In this document: positions 33,839 to 45,434 of the stretch, one piece after another | Position numbering within the stretch: position 1 is the stretch's first letter | How the letters are laid out: every line of letters starts with the position of its first letter | NCBI GenBank assembly: GCA_963920665.1 | Contig: OY987266.1 | Span: 8,623,001 to 8,687,000, forward strand | DNA length: 64,000 bases | Direction: 5' to 3' | Origin: Straminergon stramineum | Lineage: Eukaryota; Streptophyta; Bryopsida; Hypnales; Calliergonaceae | Program-made: the position numbers and the translations under genes | The notes under the pieces: generated by a model | What the model saw: the letters and a program-made list of their open reading frames with translations, nothing else | Database searches by the model: none | Told to the model about the DNA's origin: nothing

Positions 33839-36800
33839 TTACCAACAGGCAGAGTCCTTAATGAAATCATGAGGAGAAGTGAACAGGACATGCTCTTTGG
33901 GTTGAACCTTTTGCCTTCGCCACCGCCTCACTGCAGCGTCTTCGAACATCCTTACCTGCAATTCGTGACAACCAATTTTGGTAAGACTGAAGGCTATTGA
34001 AAAGGATTGCGTCGTAGAAAGAGAAACACAATGTGCACTCATCTTCTCTCATAAACAAAAGCAGTGATTCTGCCGATTCTATTTGCTTCGGTCTAGTTGC
34101 TAGAATTTTGGTAGCCCACTAGAAGAAATTCCATTGTCATTTGGGCCCCCGAGAATCTTATTCACTACTGCTGCATAACCTTTACAGCACACTAATTTTG
34201 CATCATGCTAAGTAAGATGCACAAACATAGAATATGTTGTTGGCACACACTCTAAAATCTTGATAATTGTATGACTTTCTGACACGTGACCCCTACCTGG
34301 AGTGCCAATTTTCCCTTGGAAAAGATTGGTTTTGAAAGGTGACAGATATGATACATGGCAGAATAATACCTTGCTAACACAAAATTTTGTGTATGAATTT
34401 TGACACGTGGATGAAGAACTAAATGGAAGTTCTTTCCTAATGCATACCATGACAAAAGGGAGAATACAGTACCTTCCGCACAACAAAAGGCTCCCCGACA
34501 GAAGTAAGAGGAGCAGGTCTGATGGTGAGCAAGCCATTTTTATTCCCGAAGACAACATCTGTGAAGTAGCGATCTCCTACCTGGAGTGCCAATTTTCCAC
34601 AAAAGAGTTACAGTCAAATTGAATATCACCAACATATCTCAAGATCTAGATGGTCCATTAGAGCTATCCAATAATTTGAGACAAAATAAGGCTACTGACC
34701 TAAATACAAAAGAAAAAAAAGGAAATCAGTCTGAATGTATCCACGAAAATAATGACCCGATCGAATCTACAACTGCTGAAAAGTTTCTTCGGTAGTTTTG
34801 AAGTAGGGTCGAAAACCATATGAGTAAAATATAACTCTATCTGAGAAGGAGAAAAAATTCCTTTCAGTCGTTGGCACGTAACTTCGTACGAGTAGGAAAA
34901 CCTCCTATCAATCATACGCTTTTATGAAGATTGTAAGACTCAACACTTCCGTGTAGCTAATCACCACATCACTGTCGCGCAAATGAAAGAAGAAAAGAAA
35001 TACCATAATAAGTCGTGATGGGTCACATTCAAAGTGCTTAGCAAGGTCCTCAGCTGTTCCTGCTGGTTTTTTCGTCCCTGAAGCACAATAAGTGGTTCAA
35101 CTTCTACCTCCAAAGTACTTGGCCCGAATGGCAATTTATGTCATGAATGAAAAAAGAGGAGTAGAAAAAAGCAACAACCACTGAAAGAAAAATCCTTTGT
35201 TTCAATTGAGAGAAGCCTTACCATGTCGAATAACAGGAATGCCTAGTCTCTCCTCCAAAGCTTTTGCTTCTGCTCCATCAGGATCGAATTGAAACAACCC
35301 TGCTCAAAAACTAACTTTCAGTTTATAAAACTAAAACCAGCCACTTTCATGGAAGCCTTTCTTGTCATCAACTCATTCTGCTGATATCACGATTAGACAA
35401 AGCATCGCCAAATCGTTATTGTTCTTGCGGAAGATTACTGCATATTTCCATACGTTGATGCACAGGTGTAGTATGGCAAGAGATGCAATGATAAATCTGC
35501 TGATAACAAACACAATGGGCAGAAGTTGCAGAATATAAGCAATAATCGTCATAAAGACAATTTCTGTCTTAAAAAAGTAGAATCTTCAATAAGCATTGAA
35601 ATGTTCCGAGACAGCGGAAAACACATGGTATGGCAGTAGCAGATCATTCCAGGCTACATTTGACAGCAGCACTGCATGAAGAAATCTTTATCACAGAAAC
35701 CGAAATGTTGTTCTAACAGCAGACGTACCAGCTGAATTACTTAGCAGAGCAATTCGACCCATAAAAACTGTCTGACATTCTTGTAGTGATGTCGAAAGGG
35801 CTGGCCACACTGCAAGCGCATGAGGTGCAGTGAGAGTGTTGTCTTTGTCAAACACCACGCCTTCAAAGCCACCATCATGTAAAGCCTTCCAGTTTATCCA
35901 CCTGCCAACCATCAATTGAGTCCTAGTGATCGTCAAAAACCTTCATTATGACCATATTCTATATTTCTTGAACACTCCTTACATGTTTCACGTACAACAC
36001 ACGAATGAAGCGATTCTATGATCTCATGATATCAAAAGATTACAATATGTCCAGGACACTGGCACTTTGCCCAAAATCAATCGCCAGAACCTGAAAAGTG
36101 TATTCCTGCTCATTCTCTGTTTCAGCATTGTATCTTGTCAATTTTGTCACTAAGTTCCTCTATTTCTTGAACACTCTTAAAAATGTTTCACAAGCAACAT
36201 AGGAATCAAGTGCTTCGATGATCTCACGGTACGATTTCGCGACATGAGAAATGTAAAGAAATATTTATGTCCTGGACACCAATATGAGGGATAGCATGCT
36301 CATTGTGTCTCTATTTCTTGAACACTCCTAGAACGTTTCACAAGCAATATAGAACTTGTTGCTTCTATGATCTCATGCTATCAAAAGATGGAAAGATTAC
36401 CGGATGTCCGGGACGTTGATATGAGGGATAGCAAGATGTTGGTCGCAAAATACAATTCTTGAAGTGAATTGAAACCCTGCAATGTTCACTCTCTGCCCCA
36501 GTTTCGACACCGTCGACTTCTTCACCTTCGCACCATCTCTCACATCGGCGTCCGGCCCCTTGGGCTCCAGCTGGCCCATCTCCTCCGACACCCTAATAGT
36601 AGCAGGCACTTCTGAGGACTTGTCTGCACAGTATTTTACACCTTCAGAACAAGCCAACCGCTCAAACTCTTTTTCTGCTCATACTTTAACAATCTATCAA
36701 TTCTTAATCAATTCATTGAATTCTGATCAACTTACAAAATTCGGTGTCAAAGATCCCTTTAACATGCCAATTCAAAGGATTTTAAACAAATCAAGAGAAA

Positions 36801-37468
36801 TTAAAGCCCATTGGCTAGTGGAGCTTGTACTTGTTTAGATAAACATCAACTCTGCTAAAGAATGTGACCAACGATTCTCTTTAAAAACACTCACCAATCA
36901 AGCGAAATTTAAAGACTTGACAAATTCTCCCGTGTGAAGACAATAGCTCATTGGCTTGAGGAGCTTTCACTTGCTTTCAAATTTAAGCTCAACTTTCCAA
37001 AACAAGGTGTAATGGATTCCTTTTCATTCCAAAATTTGAAAGGTGCACAACAAGGGTTGTCCAGAATGTCAAGTAAACTGAAGCATTCTTGAAATCTAAA
37101 CCTCAGGCTTCACGGAATTAAACATCAATATGCTAATTCTCATTTACTAAGCTACACAAATCTCCCCCAAACCATCACTCACCTGTCTAACGTGCATCCA
37201 TGGCGTTCACCGCACGCTTATCAGCTTTAACTTGAAACCCAAATCGTCGATGTCCAACGCTCAATTGCGGCAATCGCTGTGCTTTCAAACCCCAGTTTCG
37301 GTTTGAGAACCTCCAGCAACATCTTAATTGAACACCACCACGGTAACTTGGAATCCAAAGGCGGTGCGAAAGGGAAGAAGAAGCTGATGAACGCAGCAAC
37401 AGTGCAGCATCACACATCAGAACGCTTGAAGGAAAAAGAAGCAGCCAGCTCTCTGCAAAAGCACACAT
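33839..37468 (-). CDS. PGPP1: Phosphatidylglycerophosphate phosphatase (HAD, GEP4/PGPP1 type)
   Basis: Minus-strand exons are a first exon within 37468-37190, then 36674 (or 36622)-36401, 35901-35729, 35299-35222, 35077-35004, 34580-34473 and 33955-33839. All junctions join in phase except the first, which is ambiguous. Family features are HINVPDIRWINWKALHDGGF, then HAD motif I in VVFDKDNTLT, motif II in LLSNSAG, motif III Lys in GTKKPAGTAED and motif IV in VGDRYFTD. The tail is VRMFEDAAVRRW. The enzyme dephosphorylates phosphatidylglycerophosphate to phosphatidylglycerol in plastids and mitochondria. The Ser/Arg-rich N-terminus fits a transit peptide. At the first junction a GTTAGA donor near 37196 keeps frame; the stronger GTGAGT donor lies just after an in-frame TAG. 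Divergent from the CCA-enzyme gene. Confidence 0.87.
35959..36440. repeat. Three tandem copies of an intron/exon-end segment in PGPP1
   Basis: Copies begin at about 35959, 36158 and 36309 with ctctatttcttgaacactc, followed by gtttcac..gcaa, a gatctca block and a tgtcc.ggac block. The third copy runs into the real exon end (donor at 36400/36401) and the coding DNA for HLAIPHINVPDIR. The other two therefore carry decayed copies of an exon end. The spacing is 199 and 151 bases. Confidence 0.75.
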
Positions 37469-37925
37469 TCAAATATCAAAGGCCAAGAATTTTTTCAGTC
37501 CAGGCTCAGAATCATGCATGGCAGGAATTGGAAACAAATGACAAACTTACGCAGCTGAAATTGCAAGCTCACAAGACAAGCCCTCCTAATTTCAGTTGCA
37601 AATTGCAAATTGCGCAGAATTCCAAAGTGCTGGATCTGCAAAAAATTGCTAAAATTGTAAAGTGTCCCTAACACACAGCCAAATCAGTTGTCAGGGTCTT
37701 CACAATAGCGGACACGAAGCTTACCTTCAATTCTCATGCACCTGCCGAGGCTAATTGTGGACCTTACAAGTTAAAATGCAGTCTTCCATGTCACTCCCTG
37801 CACTTGCGGGCTATTGCTACAGCCACAGTAACGCAAACGTGGAGGGCGAGAAATTCAAAGCGAAAGGCTGACCTGGCTGAGCGCCAAACCCTAATTCCCT
37901 GGAACCTGGTCCATTTAGTGCAGCT
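37469..37925. promoter_or_regulatory. Shared divergent promoter region, PGPP1 / CCA enzyme
   Basis: 457 bp separates the two start codons, which face away from each other. Apart from an open frame that is antisense to the PGPP1 first exon, nothing else is coded here. Both genes probably share this promoter; the sequence shows no clear TATA box placed for either. Confidence 0.6.
37886..37894 (+). promoter_or_regulatory. Telo-box upstream of the CCA-enzyme start
   Basis: AAACCCTAA lies 32 bp before the ATG. In plants this motif is enriched near the starts of genes for translation and ribosome production, which suits a tRNA-maturation enzyme. Position and motif are seen; function here is inferred. 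Confidence 0.6.
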
Positions 37926-40900
37926 ATGGCTTCGCTATCGCTCCTCTCGTCACTCCGGACGACCATTACCGTCGCTCGCTTGCTCACTTGCAACAACCAA
38001 CTGCGTTCTGTGCATGCTTCTGCTGGTGCTGCTGTAAGGGTAATTGGAAACAGGGTAGAGTTAGAATTAGGGTTTAAGGCAAGGTTGGGAATACGATCGT
38101 TGTGTGCAGCAGTAGAAGAGGCAAAGAAGAAGAAGATGGGCGTGGAGGTGGTGGACACGGTGCGATTGACAGACCAGGAGGACAAGATTTTTGATCTTCT
38201 GGTGGCGACGTTGCACCATTTTGGGCTTGACACAGAGCTGCGCGTTGCGGGTGGATGGGTTCGTGACAAGGTGCAGCTCCGATTTTCAGTTTGAATTTGA
38301 ACTTCTTGATTTTCCTTGCCGGGTTGGAGATCGTTTTGGGGTTTTAGTAGATGAGAATAAGAACGAGCGAGGAGATTAGGGTTTATGTAAGGAATTGAAG
38401 ATGTTTGCAGCAATTGGAACTTTGTGAATTGGTAATGCTCTCAGTATGGTGCTCTGCAATCGATCAACGTGAGACGTGAGCTGCAATGAATAGATGGTGC
38501 CTCTAGCTACGCGATCTCAAATTTTAGGGCTTCTCCCCTTCAAATTCTATTGCCTCCATTTTTGGTTGCTAGCGGGCGAATTTCAGTCACATGGTTTCAT
38601 TCTAAATTCAGACCAAATTCTTGAATCTCGTCAGAAAGTTCTCGCCCCTGGTCGAGATTTTAAATTATGTTGCTTAATGTGTCTCCATTCTTGGAGCATT
38701 AGTCGTGACTCCCGTGGTGAATTTATTTTGCATTCTAGGGATTCCGAATGCATTTTCGTGAATTTTTAAGTGCTTTGGAGTTTGCTGATGGTTTGTTTCG
38801 AGTTTTTCCAATGTGGCAGCTGCTGGGGAAAGAGTCCCACGACATTGATATTGCGCTGGACAACATGCTGGGCAAGCAGTTCTGTGAGAAAGTGAACGAG
38901 TATCTCAAGAGCATTGGAGAGGAGACGTCGGGGGTGGGAATCATTCAAAGGTACGGTTGCTCTTGTTTGCTTTTTTTGCACTTTGTCATTGTTTCTTTTT
39001 CGTTTATGAACTAAATTAGACGGTAGTATTTGCTTCACTTTAAATAATTTAGAAGTGTGCTTTCATTGCGAGATCAGTATCAAGCTCACTATAGATATCA
39101 CTTCGGGTACAAGAGCTAAATTTGTTGAGATCAAAGTTTTATCTCTGTGAACAATTTTTGCTGCAATCATTCAAAGTGGGAGGTTGTAGACCTCTATTGA
39201 AGGTACAGTAGACAATCCCATTTTTATTCAATGATCAGTGCCCATAGACATTTAGCCAACTCATGCTTACATCCAATGGTTGCTAATTGATGGCCAAACA
39301 AGCCCAGTGCAAGAGATGAGTAAAACTGGATTCAGTTTGGGAGATGGTTCAGTATCTATTTTCTTACAAAGACGGTTTTCAGTATCCTTTAGCTTAGACC
39401 TTGTTTTCTTGTTGATAATTTTTGTGTCTGCAGCAACCCTGAACAGTCGAAGCATTTGGAGACAGCCACCATGCGTGTGAAGGGAGTTTGGGTGGACTTT
39501 GTCAACTTGCGAGCTGAGACATACGCTCAAAACAGCCGAATTCCAACTATGGTGCGTGGCTCTAGATCACAGAGAATAAGAATAGATCACAAACATCCAT
39601 GATTCATTCAAATTCTGGCACTAATTTGACTTAACTGGTGTCGTAACTGGTGTAGTATTATGTCTTGTAGATTATGGTTTGAAGCATATTTGAATAAAAG
39701 TAGTGATAGATACTATAATTCGGCTGCTTTGAGCATGCTAGACCTAGAGCTTTGCATACTAACACTAGACTTGAGCTGCTAATTGATAAAAAATGAGTTA
39801 TTTATTCAAAAGTGTTTGACAGGGTAGAAAGCCTTACAGCAGGGGACTGGACATGCACGTTAGTGCGTTTGTGTTGTGGATACTGATTATGGCACGGGAC
39901 TTATTCAGGAATTTGGAACCGCCGAACAAGATGCTTTGAGACGGGATTTAACTATAAATAGGTATTTCCATCCACTGCTTTTGAAGCAGGTCCTGGATGT
40001 TTAACTGATTGACTGGGCCTCAGAAATTGCATCTCATAATTCATATGAGGAAAACTAATTGCAGTGCTTCGGTTGTGTTGGCCAGTATGTTTTACAACAT
40101 CAATAAACGTTGTGTGGAAGACTTGACGTTACAAGGTATGTACAGACACTTCCCTGTCGATGCAGTTATGCTTATTTTCATGTTTTATGTGTGTTGGTGT
40201 TCAATTTGGATGCAGATAGTTGTTTCATGCCAATGTCATTTTATTTAATTTTATTTCTGAACAAGTTTTCTGTAGTATCGTAGAAGAACTGAAACAGTTA
40301 AAGACTTGATCCCATCTCTTATACTGACCCCTGTTACCAATAGCAACCCATCTATTCATGCTCTTGGTTGGACTTGTTTGCAAGTATTGAAAGCTTGATT
40401 TGGCTCAATGTCTCTGTCCATGTAGGTTGTTTTCTGTCTTTTATAGTAGTGTACAACCTCCCACTTTGAAATTGCTGAAGAAATTCATCGGTAGTGATAA
40501 AAATTTGATCTCAACACATTTGACTCGTGTGTACTTGAAGTGATCTCTGCATAGCTCTGTACTGATCTCCCAAACATCACACTCCTACATATGTTAAATG
40601 CTTAAAACGACGCAAAGAGTATTCTCTACCTTGTGACTTTCCTTTTTGTGCAGTGAGCTCTTATAATCCTACTAAAATTATAGGTACTGGTGCAACTTCT
40701 GATTTTTGGTTTGTCTCCTTAGTTTGAGGTTCTGACAATGAAGGCATCCTTTCGTATGTTGCAGGGATCAAAGACTTGAAAGCAGGGGTTATCCGCACTC
40801 CACTGCCTCCAAAAGAAACGTTTCTAGATGACCCACTGCGTGTGATGCGGGCTGTACGCTTTGGTGGGTAACCTGCCTGCAAAACGTTTTCTGGATGTCG

Positions 40901-43900
40901 TTATTTCTATGATTTCATTTAAATCAAATTACTAAAAATTTTAAAAACTAGATACAGATTGAAAATGGCCCCATAATATTGTCACGCTTAAGATTTTGAG
41001 GGCTTATAGTACTACTAACCAAATTTCGAAGTTTGAATATTATTTTTTGGGTAATATGTTCCCCCACTACACTTACTGCTATTGTGACCTGGGTGCCTAA
41101 AAATTATAATTATTTGTGTTAGTAATGATTGAAAACAGTGCTTCCTTGTGTATACAATTCTAGGCATTGAAATTTGATATTTGGCTACTTTAATGGTTCT
41201 CTACCATCCGTCTAGTGTTGTAGAAATGGCCAACGTTTATTTATTTGCTGAGACTCTGCTATGATCACTTCCCTAGGTGCTCGATTTGGATTTTTGTTGG
41301 ATGATGAGCTGAAAGTGGCAGCTTCATGTGATGAAGTCAAAGCAGCACTTGGCAATAAAGTGAGTCGCGAACGTATTGGCCACGAGGTAAATATCCAGAC
41401 TGTTCTCTAGTCTACTGATTTTGACTAAGAATTGAAGTCATGCCCCACTTAGTCATTCTAGTTGATACTCTTTTCCCTTCTCCCTGCAGATTGACCTGAT
41501 GCTCGTTGACAACAAGCCACATACAGCAATGAGATGCCTAGAGCAACTGCAACTCTTTTCAGTTATTTTCACGAGTATACTCACCAACATAAACCCTCCG
41601 CTTGAGGACAATATTGGGAGGTAAGCATCATGGGACAGGAACCGATATGCACACCCGGTGTTCTATAGGGTATCGGAGGCGACGAAGTCCTATCTGAAGT
41701 AAAGGGGGACCTAATGTATTTATAAAACCAAAACCCAAGGATATGAACCCCTAGGGCACCCTTTTTTGGTCAATTTTGGATTGGACCCTAAGTAGCCCGG
41801 CCTGCAGGGGCTAATGGCTGTTCCAGCCTTATGGCAAACCCTACTCGCTCAGTTTTGTAGTTTTATTTATTTATGAGGGTCTTCAAATAGCACCTTGAAA
41901 CTGGGATTGGGGGTCTTTAACTGCGTTGGTCTTCGCCTTGGAGGGAAGAAATCTTATAGGATGTCGGGTTTCCTCTCCAGGTCCTCTCAGTACAAACCAG
42001 CCAGCATGATGGTTTTGTTGCTGATTATTGTGATAACATGTAATGCATTGTGAGAATTCACCTGAGCAACTACTCGATCTGTAGGGTATGTGTAGATTAC
42101 ATGGAAGCAGCTGGACATGTCTTGGTTGAGTTTGAGGGTGTTCCAAGCACAGCAAAATTCACGGTATGAGAACCTATTTGGATATCTCCTCCAGGTTTTG
42201 ATCACCTTTGTCAAGAGATTCTTTTTTAAGAAAAAATCATATATATACGTATGAAGATACTTACGGAGGTTTTTCTTCCAAGTAGGCTCCTCAGGCTGGT
42301 GTCATGTTTACGACGCAATCTTCTCTCCTTTTTGAATAGGATTTTCTTGTGATACTATGTCATGGATGTATTCCGCATAGTTGACGAATATATTATTTGA
42401 ATGTTCAGGCCGACGAAAGGAGGTTGTTCCACCTAACTAGCTTACTCCTTCCGTTACGACATGTCACTGCTTCACTCCCGGGGAAGAAAGGCGTGGTGAG
42501 TTCTTTTCTATCATCATTTGTTATCGGCTGGTTCAGCGAAATAACTCCTTTTGTTCACAACTTCATTGCAATCACAGTCTGCATGGATTCCTAGTTGGCG
42601 TGTTGTAGTGTACAGTAATTTGGATTGCAAATCATCATTATAGAAAATTTATATTAGGAAACTGTATTGAGTTTCAGTTTACCTCTCAAGACATGTCGCT
42701 ATCCTGGGCATGCTTAACTTTTTTGATCGCTTGATTGCGGATGTTGTGTTCTAGCTACCGATATCAGAACTTATCATTAAGGAGTCTCTGAAGCTGAAAT
42801 CAGATGATGCTAAAAAGGTTTGTGCAGCGTGCTGATGCATTTTCTGCATTTTTTTGGTCTTCCTTTGCAATTTCATTTAAGCATATAACTTTGTGTTCTT
42901 GCTGGAGACTTTTATTCGTTTACCTTGTTTAGAAATGGGTGTAATCCTTGTGATTCTTCAGATATTGATGTCTTTTAAGTATTTGTTTGTCAGGTGTTAC
43001 TACTTCACACTGCTGCTCAGCAGTTCGTCGAACTTACAGAAATGCTTCTCGGTGAGGGACACGAAAGAACCGACGAAGGTTTTCAGTCAGAGAAGAGAGT
43101 TCAAGCAGGTTGTTCTCTTCTCCTTCCTTCCCAATTACAGGTGGTTGAAGGATGACAAATCTTTCAAACTGCAAAACCTTGAGAAACGAATCAGAGACTT
43201 GTATTGCAAACCAAACCAATAGAAACCAGGATATAGAACAGCTGCTAACCTTCTTAGTGACTAAGCTGAAAATAGAAAGTTCTCCTGGAAGCTAATAGTC
43301 TATCGATTGTTGACTAAAGTAACTTTCAAATATGCTGGGTATGATTTTTTCCTTTGATGGTACATTTGTCAGCTTTAAGCTTCCTGAATGTTTTAATTCG
43401 ATTCCTACAGATATGGAAATGACCTTTTTGGCTATTTAGGCCTTAGAGGTTACTGTTTCTCCCTGTCTTTTTTTCGCCCTCTTTGCTGTGACCCTTGCAA
43501 GTGTTCTCTTTGTTTAGTTGAGGGATCTCCTTGATTTGATGAATTTGAGGGGCTGAAGCGTGCCTTGATTTGAATCATCTGCAGGTTTGCTGTTGGGGGA
43601 GATCAAGGGCCTGTGGCGCCTCGCTTTGGTTCTTTCGTCAATTATTTCTATCCCACTCGACGAAGCGAGCATAACGGAAAGGGCAAACAGCTGCCTTATC
43701 GTTGAGACTACCATTGTCAGATTAGGTGAGAAGATAGATGCTTTAATTGACATAAATCAAATTATGAATTCCTAAGTAGATAATCAACGCTTAAGTGAAA
43801 AAGTCTTGTCTGAAGATCATGCTGGTAAGAATGATGGCATTGTTTCTGCAGGACTTGAAAATTCGTGGACCCGGAAGCGATTATTTGACGGAAGAAAAGT

Positions 43901-44481
43901 CATGAGCCTCCTAGGACTACAAACGGGTGGCCCTCAAATGAAAGAATGGGTACGTTTTCTTGTTAAATGGGTTGGTTCAAAAATGGTTGAGGCAATGCTT
44001 CCAAAATATAGAAAGTTCTCGTGTCCATTCATAACGAAACTTGTTTTTTAATAGCAATAGTTGCACGCTGGGGCCCAAAGACTGACTTTCTTCTGTTTAG
44101 TAGAATTATTGACATGCGGTTGTAGTAATAAGGTATGTGCACCCTGAATCGCCACTTAAAGTGAACGCATTCTGAGATGGTCACATAGGGGTTTTGAAGT
44201 TTTCAATCAATGAGGGTTAGTTTAAGGAACATATTAGGGATGTACTGAGGATTATTTGGGAAGGGAAACATGAAAATTATATATTTCTCGTTGGGGAGAA
44301 ACACCTGCACTTGGCCGCTTGCTCTCGTTGTTGCAGTGCAACCAAAAAAGACTTAATTTCCTGGACTCGTTTGCAGATGGTCAGGTTTCACAAGTGGGAG
44401 CTGGCGCATCCAGAAGGGACGGAGGAGCAGTGCTTGGAGTGGTTTCATGAGGAGCATGCGAGGCACCTCAATTCACAATAG
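37926..44481 (+). CDS. CCA-adding tRNA nucleotidyltransferase
   Basis: Fifteen exons join in phase to 574 aa: 37926-38270, 38820-38950, 39434-39551, 39909-39961, 40086-40135, 40765-40863, 41277-41386, 41490-41620, 42085-42163, 42409-42495, 42755-42817, 42994-43108, 43585-43725, 43852-43949, 44377-44481. Class II poly(A) polymerase-type motifs appear in order: GGWVRDK (109-115), metal-binding DID (123-125), FYNIN..VEDLT (216-232), DDPLRVMRAVRFGARFGF (about 254-271) and SRERIGHE (295-302). The enzyme adds CCA to tRNA 3' ends in cytosol, nucleus and organelles. The first 70 residues resemble a targeting peptide, and the internal Met at 74 (MGVEVVDTV) could start a cytosolic form. Length is close to the Arabidopsis enzyme (about 600 aa). 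Confidence 0.95.
39070..39265 (+). repeat. Dispersed repeat family I in CCA-gene intron, forward
   Basis: Contains gagatcagtatcaagctc, tcacttcgggtacaagagc, gttgagatcaaagttttatc, caaagtgggaggttgta and acatttagccaa. An inverted copy lies in another intron of the same gene at 40436-40570, and a forward copy downstream of the MFS gene at 55157-55345. Confidence 0.7.
40436..40570 (-). repeat. Dispersed repeat family I in CCA-gene intron, inverted
   Basis: The reverse complement reads gagatcagtacagagctatg, gttgagatcaaatttttatc and caaagtgggaggttgtacac, matching 39070-39200. The two copies flank exons 3-5, so the primary transcript could pair across them. Confidence 0.7.
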
Positions 44482-45399
44482 CGTCCGGGAAACCCTTCAA
44501 ATATGTTAATATCATTTTCATGTGGCGGTTTCTTCAGTCCCGAGCCATGTACATCCGCGCATATGTTAGCCCCACTCCTTCACTGTGTTTTTGTGCACAT
44601 TCGGTTGGTGTGGTTTTGGTACCCGAGGCCAGCATCACAAAATACCCCCATTACATTGACAAAGTTTTCAATGTTAAGTCAATTGGCATTAGATTTATAT
44701 GGTCCATATGTTCGGTTAATGTTCAGCTAATTTTTATGTAATTGCAAAAATGATGCTAACTTAATGTTAGTGCAATGTTAGTGAATTGTTTAGTGTCCCT
44801 GGCATTAACTTGATACTATATTGGACTGAACATGAACCTGAAATTAGATCAACATCATCTCAACAGTGATCTAATTCTCTGTTAGGTTATCATTAGTTTA
44901 CCATTCTTAACTTTGTGAATCTATTAGGGAATCTTTTGGGATGAGTAGTTCCTCACGTCAGTATGTTATGCCCTAACTCCCTAAGTCCCTCTCTGGTTTA
45001 ACTTAGATGTTGATACTGCTCAATCTGCCAATGCTGATGCAAGTTCAAATTCCTACAGAGAAGAAACGTTTTGCGGAGCTGCATCGAGATATAATAGCAA
45101 CTTGGATCCCATGGGAGAGACCATCAGCAGTCAACCGCTCGTATAGGAATTACAGTATGTGCTGCTTCTACCGTAATGAAAAGAGTATTGTCGATTGCTT
45201 GAGCTACCGTTTCAATGGCGAAAGCAACATTCGCTATTGTAACTAGATTATGATACTAATTGGGCAATAAGTTAAGTACACGTAGAAGTGGCAAATAAGC
45301 ATTGTTTTTAATGTTAGATTTCCCTTTACTTCTGTTTAGCCCCTTCCCCTCAATCCTTTTTTCAATTTTTGCACATTTTTGCTTATATCTTTGTACAGA
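44482..45399. other. 3' flank of the CCA-enzyme gene
   Basis: 3' untranslated region and intergenic DNA. A 79-codon frame at 45007-45246 has no recognisable motif. The gttgatactgctcaatctgc block near 45009-45029 recurs inverted near 45457-45481. Confidence 0.5.
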
Positions 45400-45434
45400 A
45401 ATTGAGGTGCCTCGCATGCTCCTCATGAAACCAC
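45400..45434 (-). repeat. Inverted 35-bp copy of the CCA-gene last exon
   Basis: A perfect reverse complement of 44439-44473, which codes WFHEEHARHLN at the end of the CCA enzyme. The copy ends at aattgaggtgcctcgcatgc on its left side and stops abruptly. It lies about 930 bp downstream in opposite orientation. Origin unclear. Confidence 0.85.

Noticed and set aside
37279..37671. 130-codon plus-strand frame between PGPP1 and the CCA gene
   Set aside because: Partly antisense to the PGPP1 transit-peptide exon, with no recognised domain.
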